A DNA stretch of 64,000 nucleotides from Psychrobacter immobilis (GCF_904846235.1 NZ_CAJGZN010000009.1:62001-126000); one strand, 5' to 3'; counted from the stretch's first letter, positions 45,756 through 56,245 are shown. The notes: a model not told the origin generated them from the letters alone. Program-made: numbers and translations.

Positions 45756-46331
45756 TTAGGAATACTTGGCGTCAGAAATTTTTAGCGCAACATCATAGAC
45801 AAAATGCTCAGGCTTATGGGTAGCCCCGTTATAGCTCAAACGGATAACATGCTTATCATAAGACGTCACTTTATAATTACCATTGGCAAAGTTATGTAGC
45901 GTCGGCACAATTAATAGCGCTTCTATTTGACGGTTATCTACTTTAACATTGAGGCGCTGACCCTCTCGCGGATATAAGAAATAATCACAGTAGTCATTTA
46001 CCATGACCTCTGATATACGTTCGATAACCTGATTACCTGTTTCTTCTTGAATTAATTTTGGACAGACATCAGAGCGCTTAGAGGCTAAACGAGCGTAAGA
46101 GTTCTTGATACTATCTTCTATCTCTTTAGAGCTTTGTATATGTCTATCAGCTTTATCCGTCACTATCATATTGTTTTCAGAGGACATCTCTGTACTACAC
46201 GCATTAATCAATAATACCGACATAAGTGCAGAAGTAAACAAAGCGCCATACTTATAGTTCGAGTGCAAAAAACTTTGCTTCTCGTTATTTAATTTATGAT
46301 AGTTTTTCATTGTCAAGCGCTGATTTTTCAT
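45756..46331 (-). CDS. Hypothetical lipoprotein
   Basis: A 191-residue protein I do not recognise. A long N-region (about 27 residues; ATG 46310 is an alternative start) leads to a hydrophobic stretch and lipobox LLINAC, so it is probably a lipoprotein. The mature part has one CPKLIQ and one DYCDYF cysteine that could pair, and ends in a beta-rich segment (RQIEALLIVPTLHNF, VIRLSYNGAT). It converges on the M16 pair and sits downstream of the M15 peptidase on the same strand with a 268-base gap. Confidence 0.65.
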   Translation of the reverse strand: MKNQRLTMKNYHKLNNEKQSFLHSNYKYGALFTSALMSVLLINACSTEMSSENNMIVTDKADRHIQSSKEIEDSIKNSYARLASKRSDVCPKLIQEETGNQVIERISEVMVNDYCDYFLYPREGQRLNVKVDNRQIEALLIVPTLHNFANGNYKVTSYDKHVIRLSYNGATHKPEHFVYDVALKISDAKYS

Positions 46332-46599
46332 AGTTTTCGCTTAAAGTAAATTTGGTGGTTTTCTTTATAAGCCATGAAAATATAAAGGCGATTGATAACA
46401 GATATTATTAAAGCATAGTTTTTAAAGACCAAACAAATTTTTAATGAACTCATGCGTCTATCCTATGAATCCTACCAAATAATTACAAAATTATTATTTT
46501 TAGTAAACACCGGAATAGTATATATAAAAATGAATATATATCTAGCGTTATCTCGGCTAACTTTATAATTATTTGAATTCTCGATTCTTGATAAATCAA

Positions 46600-47547
46600 T
46601 TAATAGCGGCAAGAAGAGGAACTACTAGCGTGATTGAATCCCCATTTGCGATAACCATCAGTATCTAAATGAATAGCCCCTGTCGCATATAATCCTAAGC
46701 CAAAGTTATAAGGCTGTCCTTGATACTGCCAAAACTGACATAAGCCATCATGCATAGTACTCAAGCGCCATAGATTGTCTTCATACTCAGGTACCCAGAT
46801 ATCGATAGCACTTGCATTCATATGCTTACTACCGTCTGCCCCGCCTGCACAATCATTCAAACCTGGGTTACGATATACCGAACGTATCTCACTGCTGAGT
46901 GGTAAAATGCCTTGGTTTTTCAACTCACTATAAAGGCGTAATGTTGGTACAATGTTAGACCATAGTTCTTGAGGTGGCAGTTGATAAGGCTCATATCCGC
47001 ATTTACTCCAACTACGGGCAGTCGTCAGCAGTTGAGACAATGGCGGTACATTCTGTGATCCGACTCGTGCGCTAAGATAACGCTCATACTCTGCTACTTG
47101 TCTGGCACGATAACTATTGCTATTTAACCATGCATTAAAGTCCATATTCATAGAATCGTTATAAGCACCATTATAGGTGTTGTTTGCTGTACTATAAGTA
47201 GTACCGCGTCTCACTACATTCACACGTTTGTTTTCTTCAATGGACAACCTAGCATCAATTTCGAAATCACGCTGTTTTTGTACAATCAAGTTTTGCATAC
47301 TGTCGCTATTTGATGCGTTCGCACCACTCAACATGGTAACACCAGGACGCTGATTTGAGCTGTTAGTAGAGGGCGTTATATACGCATTACTGTTATTGCT
47401 TGTACTGCTACTTTGACGTATTTGAATACGGCGTTCACTATCATCACTGATGATAACGGCATGAGCACTGACACTGCCAGCACATAGGATAAGGGTGATA
47501 ATAGGTTGGCAAATTTGCCTATACGCATGGATTTTTGATTTTATCAT
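46600..47547 (-). CDS. Secreted M15-family (D-Ala-D-Ala-type) peptidase
   Basis: A 315-residue exported protein. An N-terminal signal (ITLILCAGSVSAHA) precedes a Ser/Asn-rich low-complexity linker (about 35-130). The C-terminal domain (about 170-315) carries the zinc-ligand pattern of peptidase M15: RSVYRNPGLNDCAGGADGSKHM with His, ASAIDIWVP with Asp, and TGAIHLDTDGYRKWGF with the second His. Four or five cysteines in the domain may form disulfides. Peptidoglycan peptide trimming in the periplasm is the likely role. It is divergent from rodA, another cell-wall gene. Confidence 0.83.
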   Translation of the reverse strand: MIKSKIHAYRQICQPIITLILCAGSVSAHAVIISDDSERRIQIRQSSSTSNNSNAYITPSTNSSNQRPGVTMLSGANASNSDSMQNLIVQKQRDFEIDARLSIEENKRVNVVRRGTTYSTANNTYNGAYNDSMNMDFNAWLNSNSYRARQVAEYERYLSARVGSQNVPPLSQLLTTARSWSKCGYEPYQLPPQELWSNIVPTLRLYSELKNQGILPLSSEIRSVYRNPGLNDCAGGADGSKHMNASAIDIWVPEYEDNLWRLSTMHDGLCQFWQYQGQPYNFGLGLYATGAIHLDTDGYRKWGFNHASSSSSCRY

Positions 47548-47831
47548 TGCAATAAACTACCGCTAAAAACGTTTTATCGATACTATCAAATTTTCAACAA
47601 GCAGGCTAAACTATCGCTTCTAATTTGAAGTCCAATATTGATAATTAACACTTATCCTTACAACTTTTATAATTGAGTGACTTTATTATTATTTGTGAAT
47701 TATATAGCCATCGCGTGCTCGCATACTTTTATTAAAATCGGTAATTTTAAGTACGCTTCTCATCATTATTTATAATGAGATAATTTAGTTAGTACTTCCC
47801 TCCTACACCAATTGTTAGCCAAATTCTGCCT

Positions 47832-48974
47832 ATGTCTTCTAACCCGCAATATCGTTTTTCACGTCAGAGCCATCATTTGGGTCAAGGTCATGCACCGACA
47901 CTATGGCAACGCATTCATATCGACCCATGGTTAACTTTACTGTTATTGACGGTCTGTTGTATTGGTCTGACGATTCTATACAGCGCCGCAAGCCAAGATA
48001 TTGGTATGGTCATTCGCCAAATGGTCAGTTATGGAGTGGCATTCGCGGTAATGTTTACTATGGCGCAGATACCGCCTAGTCTCTATCGTACTTTCACACC
48101 CATATTTTATGTCTTAGGACTTATCTTATTGGTATTGGTAGATATTATTGGTGAAGTACGTATGGGTGCTCAGCGCTGGATCAATTTGCCTGGGTTCGGT
48201 AGTGTGCAGCCTTCAGAGTTTATGAAGCTTGGTATGCCAATGATGTGTGCTTGGTTTTTGTCTAAGCGTGATTTGCCACCGTCAGCATCTAGCATTGCTA
48301 TCACCTTAGCATTGATCATTGTACCGGTGCTATTAATTGCTAAAGAGCCTGATCTTGGTACGTCGTTACTGGTCGCTGCTAGTGGTATATTTGTGCTTTT
48401 CTTAGCAGGCCTTTCATGGCGATTGATTTCTGCTGCTGTAATTTTAGCTGTGCCGTTTATTGCTTTTGCTTGGAATTTTTTACTCCACGACTATCAGCGT
48501 ACGCGAGTATTGACACTCCTTAATCCTGAAGCAGATGTACAAGGTGCTGGGTGGAACATCATTCAATCGAAGACAGCCATTGGTTCTGGTGGCCTCACTG
48601 GAAAAGGCTATCTAGAAGGCACACAATCGCACTTACATTTCCTACCAGAAGGCCATACTGACTTTATTATTGCCGCCTTCTCCGAAGAGTTTGGCTTGCT
48701 CGGTGTGATGCTACTGATGTTCATTTACTTTTGCCTTCTATCACGCGCCTTATATATCGCTTTCACCCATCCTGATGTTTATAGTAGATTGTTGGCTGGT
48801 GCTATAGCTATGTCTTTCTTTGTTTATATATTCGTCAATGTCGGCATGGTTGGCGGTATTTTGCCTGTCGTAGGTGTTCCACTACCATTCATTAGTTATG
48901 GTGGTACGGCTATCGTGACTTTGATGGCAGGATTTGGCCTACTCATGTCTATCCATACACATAAATCCAGCTAA
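47832..48974 (+). CDS. rodA: Rod-shape-determining SEDS glycosyltransferase
   Basis: RodA polymerises lipid II into glycan strands for lateral wall growth, together with a class B PBP. The 380-residue protein has about ten membrane segments. Family motifs are GAQRWINLPGFGSVQPSEFMK near residue 112, LIAKEPDLGTSLLVAASG, and the large-loop GGLTGKGYLEGTQSHLHFLPEGHTDFI near 255, which distinguishes RodA from FtsW. The C-terminal VVGVPLPFISYGGTAIV is also typical. A pbp2 gene is not adjacent. A terminator follows. Confidence 0.95.
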   Translation: MSSNPQYRFSRQSHHLGQGHAPTLWQRIHIDPWLTLLLLTVCCIGLTILYSAASQDIGMVIRQMVSYGVAFAVMFTMAQIPPSLYRTFTPIFYVLGLILLVLVDIIGEVRMGAQRWINLPGFGSVQPSEFMKLGMPMMCAWFLSKRDLPPSASSIAITLALIIVPVLLIAKEPDLGTSLLVAASGIFVLFLAGLSWRLISAAVILAVPFIAFAWNFLLHDYQRTRVLTLLNPEADVQGAGWNIIQSKTAIGSGGLTGKGYLEGTQSHLHFLPEGHTDFIIAAFSEEFGLLGVMLLMFIYFCLLSRALYIAFTHPDVYSRLLAGAIAMSFFVYIFVNVGMVGGILPVVGVPLPFISYGGTAIVTLMAGFGLLMSIHTHKSS

Positions 48975-49090
48975 CTTGTATAATATACTTTCTGTATAAT
49001 TCGTCTTTCAAGTAAGTCGTTATAATAATTATGGTAGTACCATTAAGATAAATTGTTTTGTACTACTAATGATTTGATAAAAGACAATGA

Positions 49091-49138
49091 GCCATGGCGC
49101 GAAGCAAAGTTTTATTCTTAGCGCTATGGCTTTTTTAT
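49091..49138 (+). terminator. Terminator of rodA
   Basis: AGCCATGGCGC pairs with AGCGCTATGGCT (one G-T wobble and slight offset) and a T6 tail follows, about 115 bases after the stop. Confidence 0.7.
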
Positions 49139-49808
49139 TTTAATATTTTTCATATAATGTATGTTTGTATTAATCACTAGAATAGTTACAAATCCGAAAT
49201 AATTGTTCGTTTTAGTGCCTCTTATTTTTAATAGTAAATAGACATGATTTTCAATATGAGTTAATCGCCTATAAGTTCAGAAAGATTTTATTCCTTGTTT
49301 TTTACAAAAAATTGCGTTAACCTCGTTTTACTGTACTCTGATACATAACCCGTACATAGCTACTAATAAACTTTGCATTTAAATATATTTAGGTTGTAGC
49401 GTAGCCGTATAGTTAGCATCTTGTAGATTCCAGACTTTCAAATACACTACTTAATTAACGGTTTGATAACAAAGCGATACGCGATGTCCTCTGAACCTTT
49501 TATTAACGTAGCACTCTAAAGAAGTTTGTAGATCGCACATCATGTAAATACAACATATAGTGACATTGTCACTTAGTCCTGATTTTGGACTTTGTATTCA
49601 ATGCTTATCGCTAACTATCATTTGAGCGTATCATCAGTCACTCTATCTATTAGATGTACTGAATACTGATGATAATGAAATGAAAAATTACCATATATTA
49701 ATATCTATAAGAGCCGCTCATTAATCAATATGAAAATAATAGATTAATGCCATGCTCAATCTAAAATATTTAGAGTTAGGTTTTGATGTATAAGTTATAG
49801 AGGTATTT
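49139..49808. other. Long AT-rich intergenic region upstream of rlpA
   Basis: About 670 bases (834 between the two genes) with no coding frame of note on either strand. It is AT-rich with scattered TATAAT-like hexamers but no clear promoter pair. AGAGGTATTT gives the ribosome site for rlpA. A regulatory RNA cannot be excluded, but I see no hairpin-plus-T-run inside it. Confidence 0.35.
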
Positions 49809-50423
49809 ATGAACAAGCGTTTATCTGGTTTACTTACAATGTCAGCAATGTTATTTGCTGGCTCTGCAGTCGCGACCAATGCAAATGCTGTAGAAGCAAA
49901 GACCACACTTGCTATGATTTCGCAAGATAACGCCTCCCACATTGACCGTGTACTTGGTGAATTAAGCCGTCAACATGATGGTGCATCAAGTTTGGTAAAG
50001 TCAGCCCGTCAGCCGACTTCATTGGCACTTAGCAGCTCATTGTTAGCCAATGATACGACACAAGTCACCAATGATGAAGACGTACTAGAGCGCTTAACAG
50101 CTGTTGCCTCTAACTCTGTCAGCAAATTTAAGCAGACTGGTCTTGCGTCTTGGTATGGTCGTAAGTTTCATGGTCGCAAGACTGCCAGTGGCGAAACTTT
50201 TGACATGAACGGTTTAACTGCAGCGCATCGCTCATTACCATTAAACTGCTATGTCAAAGTCACTAACAAGACCAATGGCAAAAGTGTCGTGGTAAAAGTG
50301 AACGATCGCGGCCCATTCCATGGTAACCGTGTATTAGACCTATCTTATGGTGCTGCCAAAAAACTCGGTATTACGAGCAAAGGTGTGGGTAACGTTGCTA
50401 TTGAGCGCGTTGCAGGACCTTAA
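49809..50423 (+). CDS. rlpA: RlpA-like septal ring lytic transglycosylase
   Basis: A 204-residue exported protein with a double-psi beta-barrel. The signal peptide is LLTMSAMLFAGSAVATNANA, without a lipobox. The DPBB domain covers about residues 115-204: GLASWYGRKFHGRKTASGE with Gly/Trp/Tyr/His hallmarks, then NGLTAAHRSLPLNCYVKVTN, and VVKVNDRGPFHGNRVLDLSYG with the catalytic-site Asp. RlpA cleaves peptide-free glycan strands at the septum. The C-terminal SPOR domain of the Pseudomonas protein is absent, so targeting would differ. Confidence 0.9.
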   Translation: MNKRLSGLLTMSAMLFAGSAVATNANAVEAKTTLAMISQDNASHIDRVLGELSRQHDGASSLVKSARQPTSLALSSSLLANDTTQVTNDEDVLERLTAVASNSVSKFKQTGLASWYGRKFHGRKTASGETFDMNGLTAAHRSLPLNCYVKVTNKTNGKSVVVKVNDRGPFHGNRVLDLSYGAAKKLGITSKGVGNVAIERVAGP

Positions 50424-50471
50424 TTTTAGGTATCAGTTTTAAAGACCAATAATATTACTAGCCCATATAGC

Positions 50472-50507
50472 AAAAAAGCCTAACTAATAATTAGTTAGGC
50501 TTTTTTT
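50472..50507. terminator. Bidirectional terminator between rlpA and radA
   Basis: AAAAAGCCTAACTAA pairs with TTAGTTAGGCTTTTT around a 3-nt loop, with T-runs on both strands. The genes converge. Confidence 0.92.
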
Positions 50508-50584
50508 ATGGTTCATATTTATCGCTCTAGGCTCATAGTAGCGACTGAACTACTCAAAACAAAGTGCTATTAGTCCTATGTACT

Positions 50585-52021
50585 TTATAACTCAAATGCG
50601 CTTTCAATAGCATCATCGAGTCGCTCAACCGCAATCACGTTGATACCTTTAAACTGAGGCGCATCCTTAGCAGGTGCATTGGCCTTTGGAATGATGGCAT
50701 GCTTAAACCCATGTTTCATCGCCTCCTTCAGGCGCTCTTGTCCGTTAGGTACTGGGCGTATCTCGCCCGATAGACCAACTTCACCGAATACTGCTAATGA
50801 AGATGGTAACGCTCTCTCTTTAATACTTGAAGCACAGGCCAACAGTACGGCCAAATCAGATCCTGTCTCTATGACTTTGACGCCACCAACGACGTTGACG
50901 TAGACATCTTGTCCACTGGTATGTATCCCGCCGTGGCGATGCATCACTGCTAGTAGCATAGATAAACGTTGGAAATCTAGACCCAATGCCATTCTTCTAG
51001 GCGAGCCTTGTGAGTCATCGACCAAGGCCTGCACTTCTACTAGTAACGGCCTTGTACCTTCACGGCTGACCATCACCACAGAACCCGCAACAGGTTTGTC
51101 ATAACGACTTAAAAATATCGCTGATGGATTGGCGACTTCTTTGAGTCCCATATCAGTCATACCAAAGATACCCAACTCATTAACCGCACCAAAGCGATTC
51201 TTGACCGCACGAATCATACGAAAACGCGAGTCAGACTGGCCTTCAAAATAGAGTACCGTATCAACCATATGCTCCAATACTCGCGGACCCGCTAACGTAC
51301 CTTCTTTGGTTACATGTCCTACTAAAAATAGCGCTGTCCCTGTTTGCTTAGCATAGCGCGTCAAAATCGCTGCAGACTCTCTAATCTGACTGACACCACC
51401 TGGTGCAGAGTTAATAGCGTCTGTATAAATTGTCTGAATAGAATCAATAATAGCGATGGCTGGCTGCTCTTGCGTTAATGCAGCACAAATGGTTTCTACG
51501 TTAGTTTCGGCCAGTACAAGCAGTCTATCAGCAGGCAAGTCTAAGCGTTTGGCTCGCATGGCCACCTGTGCAAGCGACTCTTCACCCGTCACGTATAACG
51601 CACTACCTGCCAATGAATCAGCTCGTGCCATACTGGTCGCTGTTTGCAGCAAGATAGTTGATTTGCCAATACCCGGATCACCACCGATTAAAACCACAGA
51701 GCCTGCCACTAGTCCACCGCCGAGTACGCGATCAAACTCACTGATACCGGTTGGTAGGCGCGTGTCGAGCGTGACACTTACTGCATTAAGCGGCATGACA
51801 GCACTGTGAGTACCAGAGTAGTTACCAGCTGGCGCACTGGTACCACGAGTAGTAGCTCGTGCGTTATTGGGCTTCGCGGTGCTCTTATTGTGATGAGGCA
51901 TGCTAACATTTGGGGCTTCGACCAAGCTATTCCATTCCCCGCAATCCGTACACTGTCCAGCCCATTTACCAAAATGTGCACCACAATGCTGACAGACATA
52001 GCTGCTTTTATTTTTTGCCAT
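50585..52021 (-). CDS. radA: DNA repair protein RadA
   Basis: RadA (Sms) is a RecA-like helicase that extends recombination intermediates. The 478-residue protein begins with the C4 zinc finger YVCQHCGAHFGKWAGQCTDC (residues 8-27). A RecA-type ATPase follows with Walker A IGGDPGIGKST near 115, then the RadA-specific KNRFG in AVKNRFGAVNELG near 275. The C-terminal Lon-protease-like domain holds VNVVGGVKVIETGSDLAVL. All functional motifs are intact. It is transcribed alone. Confidence 0.96.
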   Translation of the reverse strand: MAKNKSSYVCQHCGAHFGKWAGQCTDCGEWNSLVEAPNVSMPHHNKSTAKPNNARATTRGTSAPAGNYSGTHSAVMPLNAVSVTLDTRLPTGISEFDRVLGGGLVAGSVVLIGGDPGIGKSTILLQTATSMARADSLAGSALYVTGEESLAQVAMRAKRLDLPADRLLVLAETNVETICAALTQEQPAIAIIDSIQTIYTDAINSAPGGVSQIRESAAILTRYAKQTGTALFLVGHVTKEGTLAGPRVLEHMVDTVLYFEGQSDSRFRMIRAVKNRFGAVNELGIFGMTDMGLKEVANPSAIFLSRYDKPVAGSVVMVSREGTRPLLVEVQALVDDSQGSPRRMALGLDFQRLSMLLAVMHRHGGIHTSGQDVYVNVVGGVKVIETGSDLAVLLACASSIKERALPSSLAVFGEVGLSGEIRPVPNGQERLKEAMKHGFKHAIIPKANAPAKDAPQFKGINVIAVERLDDAIESAFEL

Positions 52022-52398
52022 AGCTTATAAGCCTTATTCAGAGAATCAATCAAGAATAATGAAGAAAGTATTGTCACGCTTTATAAGCGCTGATTCAAAA
52101 ATATTTATTATGATAAGTCAGCCATTGGTTTTGTAAGCTGTACTTGAAAGAGGATGATGTTAATTGTAGGTATAAATAGTAACTGGCTTATAAGCTCTAT
52201 ATAAAATAGTTTTAGCTAGCTCTATTAGTTAATTAGAAATTACAAAGTTATTGGTATAAATTTTACGCAGCGTTTGGAAAGCAAATACATAGGAAGTAAG
52301 GAAAACCTATGCCACCACAACTCTACTTTAACGGCATCTTTTTGTTCTGAATGCACTATATAAAATAGAGTATGAGATAAGGAATTTAATGCTCTCAC
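52022..52398. other. Spacer between lptB and radA
   Basis: 377 AT-rich noncoding bases holding the radA promoter on the minus strand. A possible hairpin-free end for lptB lies near 52340-52390. No repeats or small gene recognised. Confidence 0.3.
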
Positions 52399-53178
52399 TT
52401 ATACTTGAAAGTCTTTACCTAGATAAACAGATTTGACTAAATCATTTTCTAACACTTCAGCCGAAGTGCCTTCTGCAATGATAGCGCCTTCTGATACGAT
52501 ATAAGCCTTTTCACAAATCGCCAATGTATCTCGAACATTATGATCGGTGATTAAAACGCCAATACCGCGATTTTTAAGCGTCAAAATAACGTCTTTAATA
52601 TCACCGACAGAGATAGGATCTACCCCTGCGAAAGGTTCATCTAATAAGATAAACTTAGGATCAGCGGCCAATGCTCGCGCAATCTCACAGCGTCGACGCT
52701 CACCGCCTGACACGCTCATACCCTGAGACTTGCGCACATGTTCTAAATGGAACTCGCCAATCAACTTTTCAAGTTCTTGATGCTGTTCAGCTTTACTTAA
52801 TTCTGTACGAGTCTGTAGGATAGCTAAGATATTATCTTCGATAGATAATTTACGAAAGATTGATGCCTCTTGTGGTAGATAGCCGATACCCGCACGCGCA
52901 CGCTCGTGCATTGCGTATTTAGATAAATCCATTTTACCTAGCGTAACACGGCCCTTATCCATATTGACCAGTCCCACCACCATATAGAAACTTGTCGTTT
53001 TACCAGCACCGTTAGGCCCCAACAATCCGACAATTTGACCCTGTTCGACAGAAAATGAAACGTCTTTGACCACCCAACGCTTTCCATAGCGCTTGCCTAG
53101 ATTTTGCATAGTCAATCGAGCGACAGGCGCCGTATTAGTATTTGATGCCGATAGGTCTAGATTTTTATCATCGCTCAT
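52399..53178 (-). CDS. lptB: LPS export ABC transporter ATP-binding protein
   Basis: LptB powers extraction of lipopolysaccharide from the inner membrane by LptFG and its transfer to LptC. The 259-residue protein shows Walker [21 protein letters not shown] near residue 53, the Q-loop [12 protein letters not shown], signature [17 protein letters not shown] and Walker [14 protein letters not shown] with the ITDHNVRDT switch. It is the last gene of the kdsD-kdsC-lptC-lptA-lptB run on the minus strand. The first 15 residues ([10 protein letters not shown]) form a non-conserved extension. Confidence 0.97.
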   Translation of the reverse strand: MSDDKNLDLSASNTNTAPVARLTMQNLGKRYGKRWVVKDVSFSVEQGQIVGLLGPNGAGKTTSFYMVVGLVNMDKGRVTLGKMDLSKYAMHERARAGIGYLPQEASIFRKLSIEDNILAILQTRTELSKAEQHQELEKLIGEFHLEHVRKSQGMSVSGGERRRCEIARALAADPKFILLDEPFAGVDPISVGDIKDVILTLKNRGIGVLITDHNVRDTLAICEKAYIVSEGAIIAEGTSAEVLENDLVKSVYLGKDFQV

Positions 53179-53252
53179 AACTTACTCTTACTTTCACAAA
53201 ATTTAAGCATTGCTAAAGGCAGACTGATTTACTCATAGCCTGTTTATTTGGA

Positions 53253-53810
53253 TTAACGTACGCCACTCTGATTTGTACCATTGTTAGGCGGGAATACCAA
53301 TTCAACGCGCTGATTACCACCAGCAGTCGCTTCAACATCACCTGCTTTTAGGCTATAACGAATGACGTTACCAGCGAAGCTTGCACCATTTTGAACCAGT
53401 TTTGCATTACCAGTTAGTGTAATAATCCCAGACACTGCGTTATAGTCAATCTTATTAGCCTGCCCTTTTGCCAAGCCCTTTTCTTGCGTGACTACTTGCT
53501 GCATGGTCGCTGGACGGCCAGTTGCTACCGCTGAATTAATGCTACGCTGCTGAGATAGATTGACCGTGATGTTATCGGCCGTCATCTTAAACGTACCTTG
53601 AGTAATAATGACATTGCCTGCATAACTGGTCACGCCGGTACGCTCACTATAAGTGGCTTTATCCGCTAGCAATTTGATCTGCTGATTAGAATCTGATGGC
53701 AATGCATGACTATATAGCGGTAGCGCCAATAACATTACCATTGGCAGTGCGCGTAATTTGTGCAAGCAGAGTGATGATGCGCGTAAAGTAGGCAAAAATT
53801 TAAGTTTCAT
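53253..53810 (-). CDS. lptA: LPS transport periplasmic protein LptA
   Basis: LptA builds the periplasmic beta-jellyroll bridge carrying LPS from LptC to LptD. The 185-residue protein has a signal peptide ending around PLYSHA, then the OstA-like repeat pattern: YSERTGVTSYAGNVIITQGT, MTADNITVNLSQQ, NKIDYNAVSGIITLTGNAKL and FAGNVIRYSLKAGDVEA. It lies between lptC (89 bases) and lptB (74 bases). Confidence 0.94.
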   Translation of the reverse strand: MKLKFLPTLRASSLCLHKLRALPMVMLLALPLYSHALPSDSNQQIKLLADKATYSERTGVTSYAGNVIITQGTFKMTADNITVNLSQQRSINSAVATGRPATMQQVVTQEKGLAKGQANKIDYNAVSGIITLTGNAKLVQNGASFAGNVIRYSLKAGDVEATAGGNQRVELVFPPNNGTNQSGVR

Positions 53811-53898
53811 ATAAATAACTCATTTCATAATAGGTGGTAGGATTTGCAAACTTTATGCTAGCTGCTATTTTTTGATACGGTAAATAGAAAGACTTTGA

Positions 53899-54483
53899 CT
53901 AAAATAATGCTTTATCTTGGCGTTCAGATGGAGAAAAGGCAACAGCCACTTGACCAAATTCATACTCACCTGTCTCAAGATTGGCAGTCATACTAGAGGC
54001 TTCAAATCGATTCATGCCTTGTTCGATTTTCACAGGCGCGTCACTGTATACTTTGCCTGACTTCGTATTACCTTTTAGCGTACTACCAGTCACTTTTATC
54101 GGTTCGATATCAGGAGTACTCTTATTACCTTCGCTCACCAGTGTAAATCCACCTGATAAACTAAGCTCCCCTGTCTGTTGACTGATGGCTGCACTGCCCG
54201 CTTGAATACGATAACGTTGCTCTGCAGATGGTTCCCAATTCATCGTAATGCCTGACATCTCATCCTGATTGGTCTCAGGATTATGCGTCAAAGACTCAGC
54301 GGTAAGTTCGTATTCGGTTTCGCCCTGATCATTCGTCTGTACGGCTTTAATATCGGTGGCTTCATAATCGACATCTGTCGTTTCAATATTGACTGGCGGC
54401 GTTACGTCGCCTTGCTGCTGAAAAAACCAACCCGCGATACCGGCAATAATTAAGGCTAATACAATTAAGACACGTGTATTCAC
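53899..54483 (-). CDS. lptC: LPS export system protein LptC
   Basis: A bitopic inner-membrane protein that accepts LPS from LptB2FG and passes it to LptA. The 194-residue product has one N-terminal membrane helix (VLIVLALIIAGIAGWFF) and a periplasmic beta-jellyroll. Sequence identity in this family is low, and the assignment leans on topology, fold pattern (DNQGETEYELTAESLTHNPE) and position between kdsC and lptA. Its start overlaps the kdsC stop by four bases, so the two are translationally coupled. Confidence 0.92.
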   Translation of the reverse strand: MNTRVLIVLALIIAGIAGWFFQQQGDVTPPVNIETTDVDYEATDIKAVQTNDQGETEYELTAESLTHNPETNQDEMSGITMNWEPSAEQRYRIQAGSAAISQQTGELSLSGGFTLVSEGNKSTPDIEPIKVTGSTLKGNTKSGKVYSDAPVKIEQGMNRFEASSMTANLETGEYEFGQVAVAFSPSERQDKALF

Positions 54484-55046
54484 GACTGTTTATCCTGAGT
54501 TTGTGCCTCATCAAGCGTGTAATGCGCGATAAAGTCTTGATAATGTCCATGACCTTTTAAGATAAGATCACATATCTCGCGCACTGCACCAGTACCGCCA
54601 GCACGAGTCGTTACCATGTCACTGCGCTTGATGACTTCAGCATGCGCGTTAGGTACGGTTGCTGCAAATCCTACTGTTTGCATCGCCTTAATGTCTGGTA
54701 AATCATCACCCATATAGGCACAGTCGGCAGCAGTGATATTCAGGGCAGGATCTAGAGAAGACAGCAGCTCGTTTAGCGCAACAAGCTTATCATCACGGCC
54801 TTGCACCACATGGTTGACGCCCATTTCTGTTGCGCGCTTGTTCACCATTGCACTACTACGGCCCGTAATGATAGCTGTCAAAATACCGTAGCGTGCTAAC
54901 GACTTAACACCCACACCATCCTGTACTGAGAACGCTTTGGTCTCAACACCGTTAGCATCATAGATAATTTGACCATTGGATAAAATTCCATCGACATCCA
55001 TGACCAATAGTTTTACTTGTCCGGCTTTCTGTATCAAGTCCTGCAT
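54480..55046 (-). CDS. kdsC: 3-deoxy-D-manno-octulosonate 8-phosphate phosphatase
   Basis: KdsC removes phosphate from Kdo-8-P to give Kdo for LPS. The 188-residue protein is a C0 HAD phosphatase: nucleophile Asp in LVMDVDGILSNG near residue 16, the ITGRSSAMV threonine motif near 60, and YMGDDLPDIKAM near 112 with the metal aspartates. It is a stand-alone enzyme of usual size. It follows kdsD by 77 bases and overlaps lptC. Confidence 0.96.
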   Translation of the reverse strand: MQDLIQKAGQVKLLVMDVDGILSNGQIIYDANGVETKAFSVQDGVGVKSLARYGILTAIITGRSSAMVNKRATEMGVNHVVQGRDDKLVALNELLSSLDPALNITAADCAYMGDDLPDIKAMQTVGFAATVPNAHAEVIKRSDMVTTRAGGTGAVREICDLILKGHGHYQDFIAHYTLDEAQTQDKQS

Positions 55047-55123
55047 TATTTATCTCTTTTTAATATTTATTTTCGAAGCGTTATTCTATGTAGCTTAACT
55101 ATTTCAACGGCAACTCACAAACC

Positions 55124-56116
55124 TTATTTGACCCCAGCTTGCAGCAAATCATGCACGGTAATAATAGCTTCTAAACGATCTTCATCATCAATAATCAATA
55201 ACTGGCTAATACCACTCTCATTCATAACACTCAGCGCATCTGACGCACGCATGGTTTTACTGATATGGCGTGGATTGCTGACCATTACTTCATGCATTGG
55301 CGTTTGTAGATCGATACCTTTTTCTAACCTTCGGCGCAAGTCACCATCTGTGAACACACCGACGACCTTATTGTTATCATCAGTCACTACTGTCATACCC
55401 AAGCGACCAGCAGACATGGTAAATAGAGCTTGTTGCAATGGGGCCTGCTGATGAATCAAAGGCAAGTCTTCTGACTTGGTATGCATCAAATCTTCGACAC
55501 GCGTCAATAGCTGACGACCTAGGGCACCAGCAGGATGCGATAATGCAAAATCTTCAGACGTGAAATTACGTGCATGTACTAAAGCAACTGCTAACGCATC
55601 TCCGAGCGCTAAAGTAGCAGTCGTACTGGAGGTAGGCGCTAGATTAAGTGGACAAGCCTCTTGTGATTGACCGAGCGTTAATACAATGTCAGCTGCTCGC
55701 GGTAGCATACCGCGCTTATCACGACTGATACTGATGAGAGGAATATTTAGATGCTTAACAACTGGTAGTAGCATCTTGATTTCATCTGACTCACCTGAGT
55801 TTGAAATAGCAAGCAGCACATCACCTTTTACAAGCATCCCCAAGTCGCCATGTCCCGCTTCACCAGGATGCATAAAAAAAGCAGGCGTACCCGTTGAAGC
55901 AAAAGTCGCTGCAATCTTGCGTCCAATTAGCCCTGACTTACCCATGCCCGTAACCACCACTCGACCCTTACAAGTCAGAATGATGTCACATGCTTGGGCA
56001 AATCTGTCGTCAATCTGCTCTGTTAGTAGTGCTAACGCAGATATCTCTGTGTTAATGGCCTCGATAGCAGTGGTAATAAATTGCTCATGGGTTAAGTTGT
56101 TTTTGGTATCACTCAT
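55124..56116 (-). CDS. kdsD: D-arabinose 5-phosphate isomerase
   Basis: KdsD converts ribulose 5-phosphate to arabinose 5-phosphate, the first Kdo-pathway step. The 330-residue protein has an N-terminal SIS domain (about 30-180) with VVVTGMGKSGLIGRKIAATF, HPGEAGHGDLGM and AISNSGESDEIKML. Two CBS domains follow (about 205-325) with VVGVFTDGDLRRRLEKG and ISQLLIIDDEDRLEAII. This matches KdsD/GutQ; the neighbours make KdsD certain in practice. It heads the LPS gene run. Confidence 0.96.
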   Translation of the reverse strand: MSDTKNNLTHEQFITTAIEAINTEISALALLTEQIDDRFAQACDIILTCKGRVVVTGMGKSGLIGRKIAATFASTGTPAFFMHPGEAGHGDLGMLVKGDVLLAISNSGESDEIKMLLPVVKHLNIPLISISRDKRGMLPRAADIVLTLGQSQEACPLNLAPTSSTTATLALGDALAVALVHARNFTSEDFALSHPAGALGRQLLTRVEDLMHTKSEDLPLIHQQAPLQQALFTMSAGRLGMTVVTDDNNKVVGVFTDGDLRRRLEKGIDLQTPMHEVMVSNPRHISKTMRASDALSVMNESGISQLLIIDDEDRLEAIITVHDLLQAGVK

Positions 56117-56245
56117 GAATCCGCTCTATTTTTATAATGAATCAATACGCTATTTTACTACACTATGTTTCATATTAGTAATAGTCTACAAAATCTACAC
56201 TAATATAGTGCTTCATACTGAACAAAGAACTTGCTGCTGTCTATA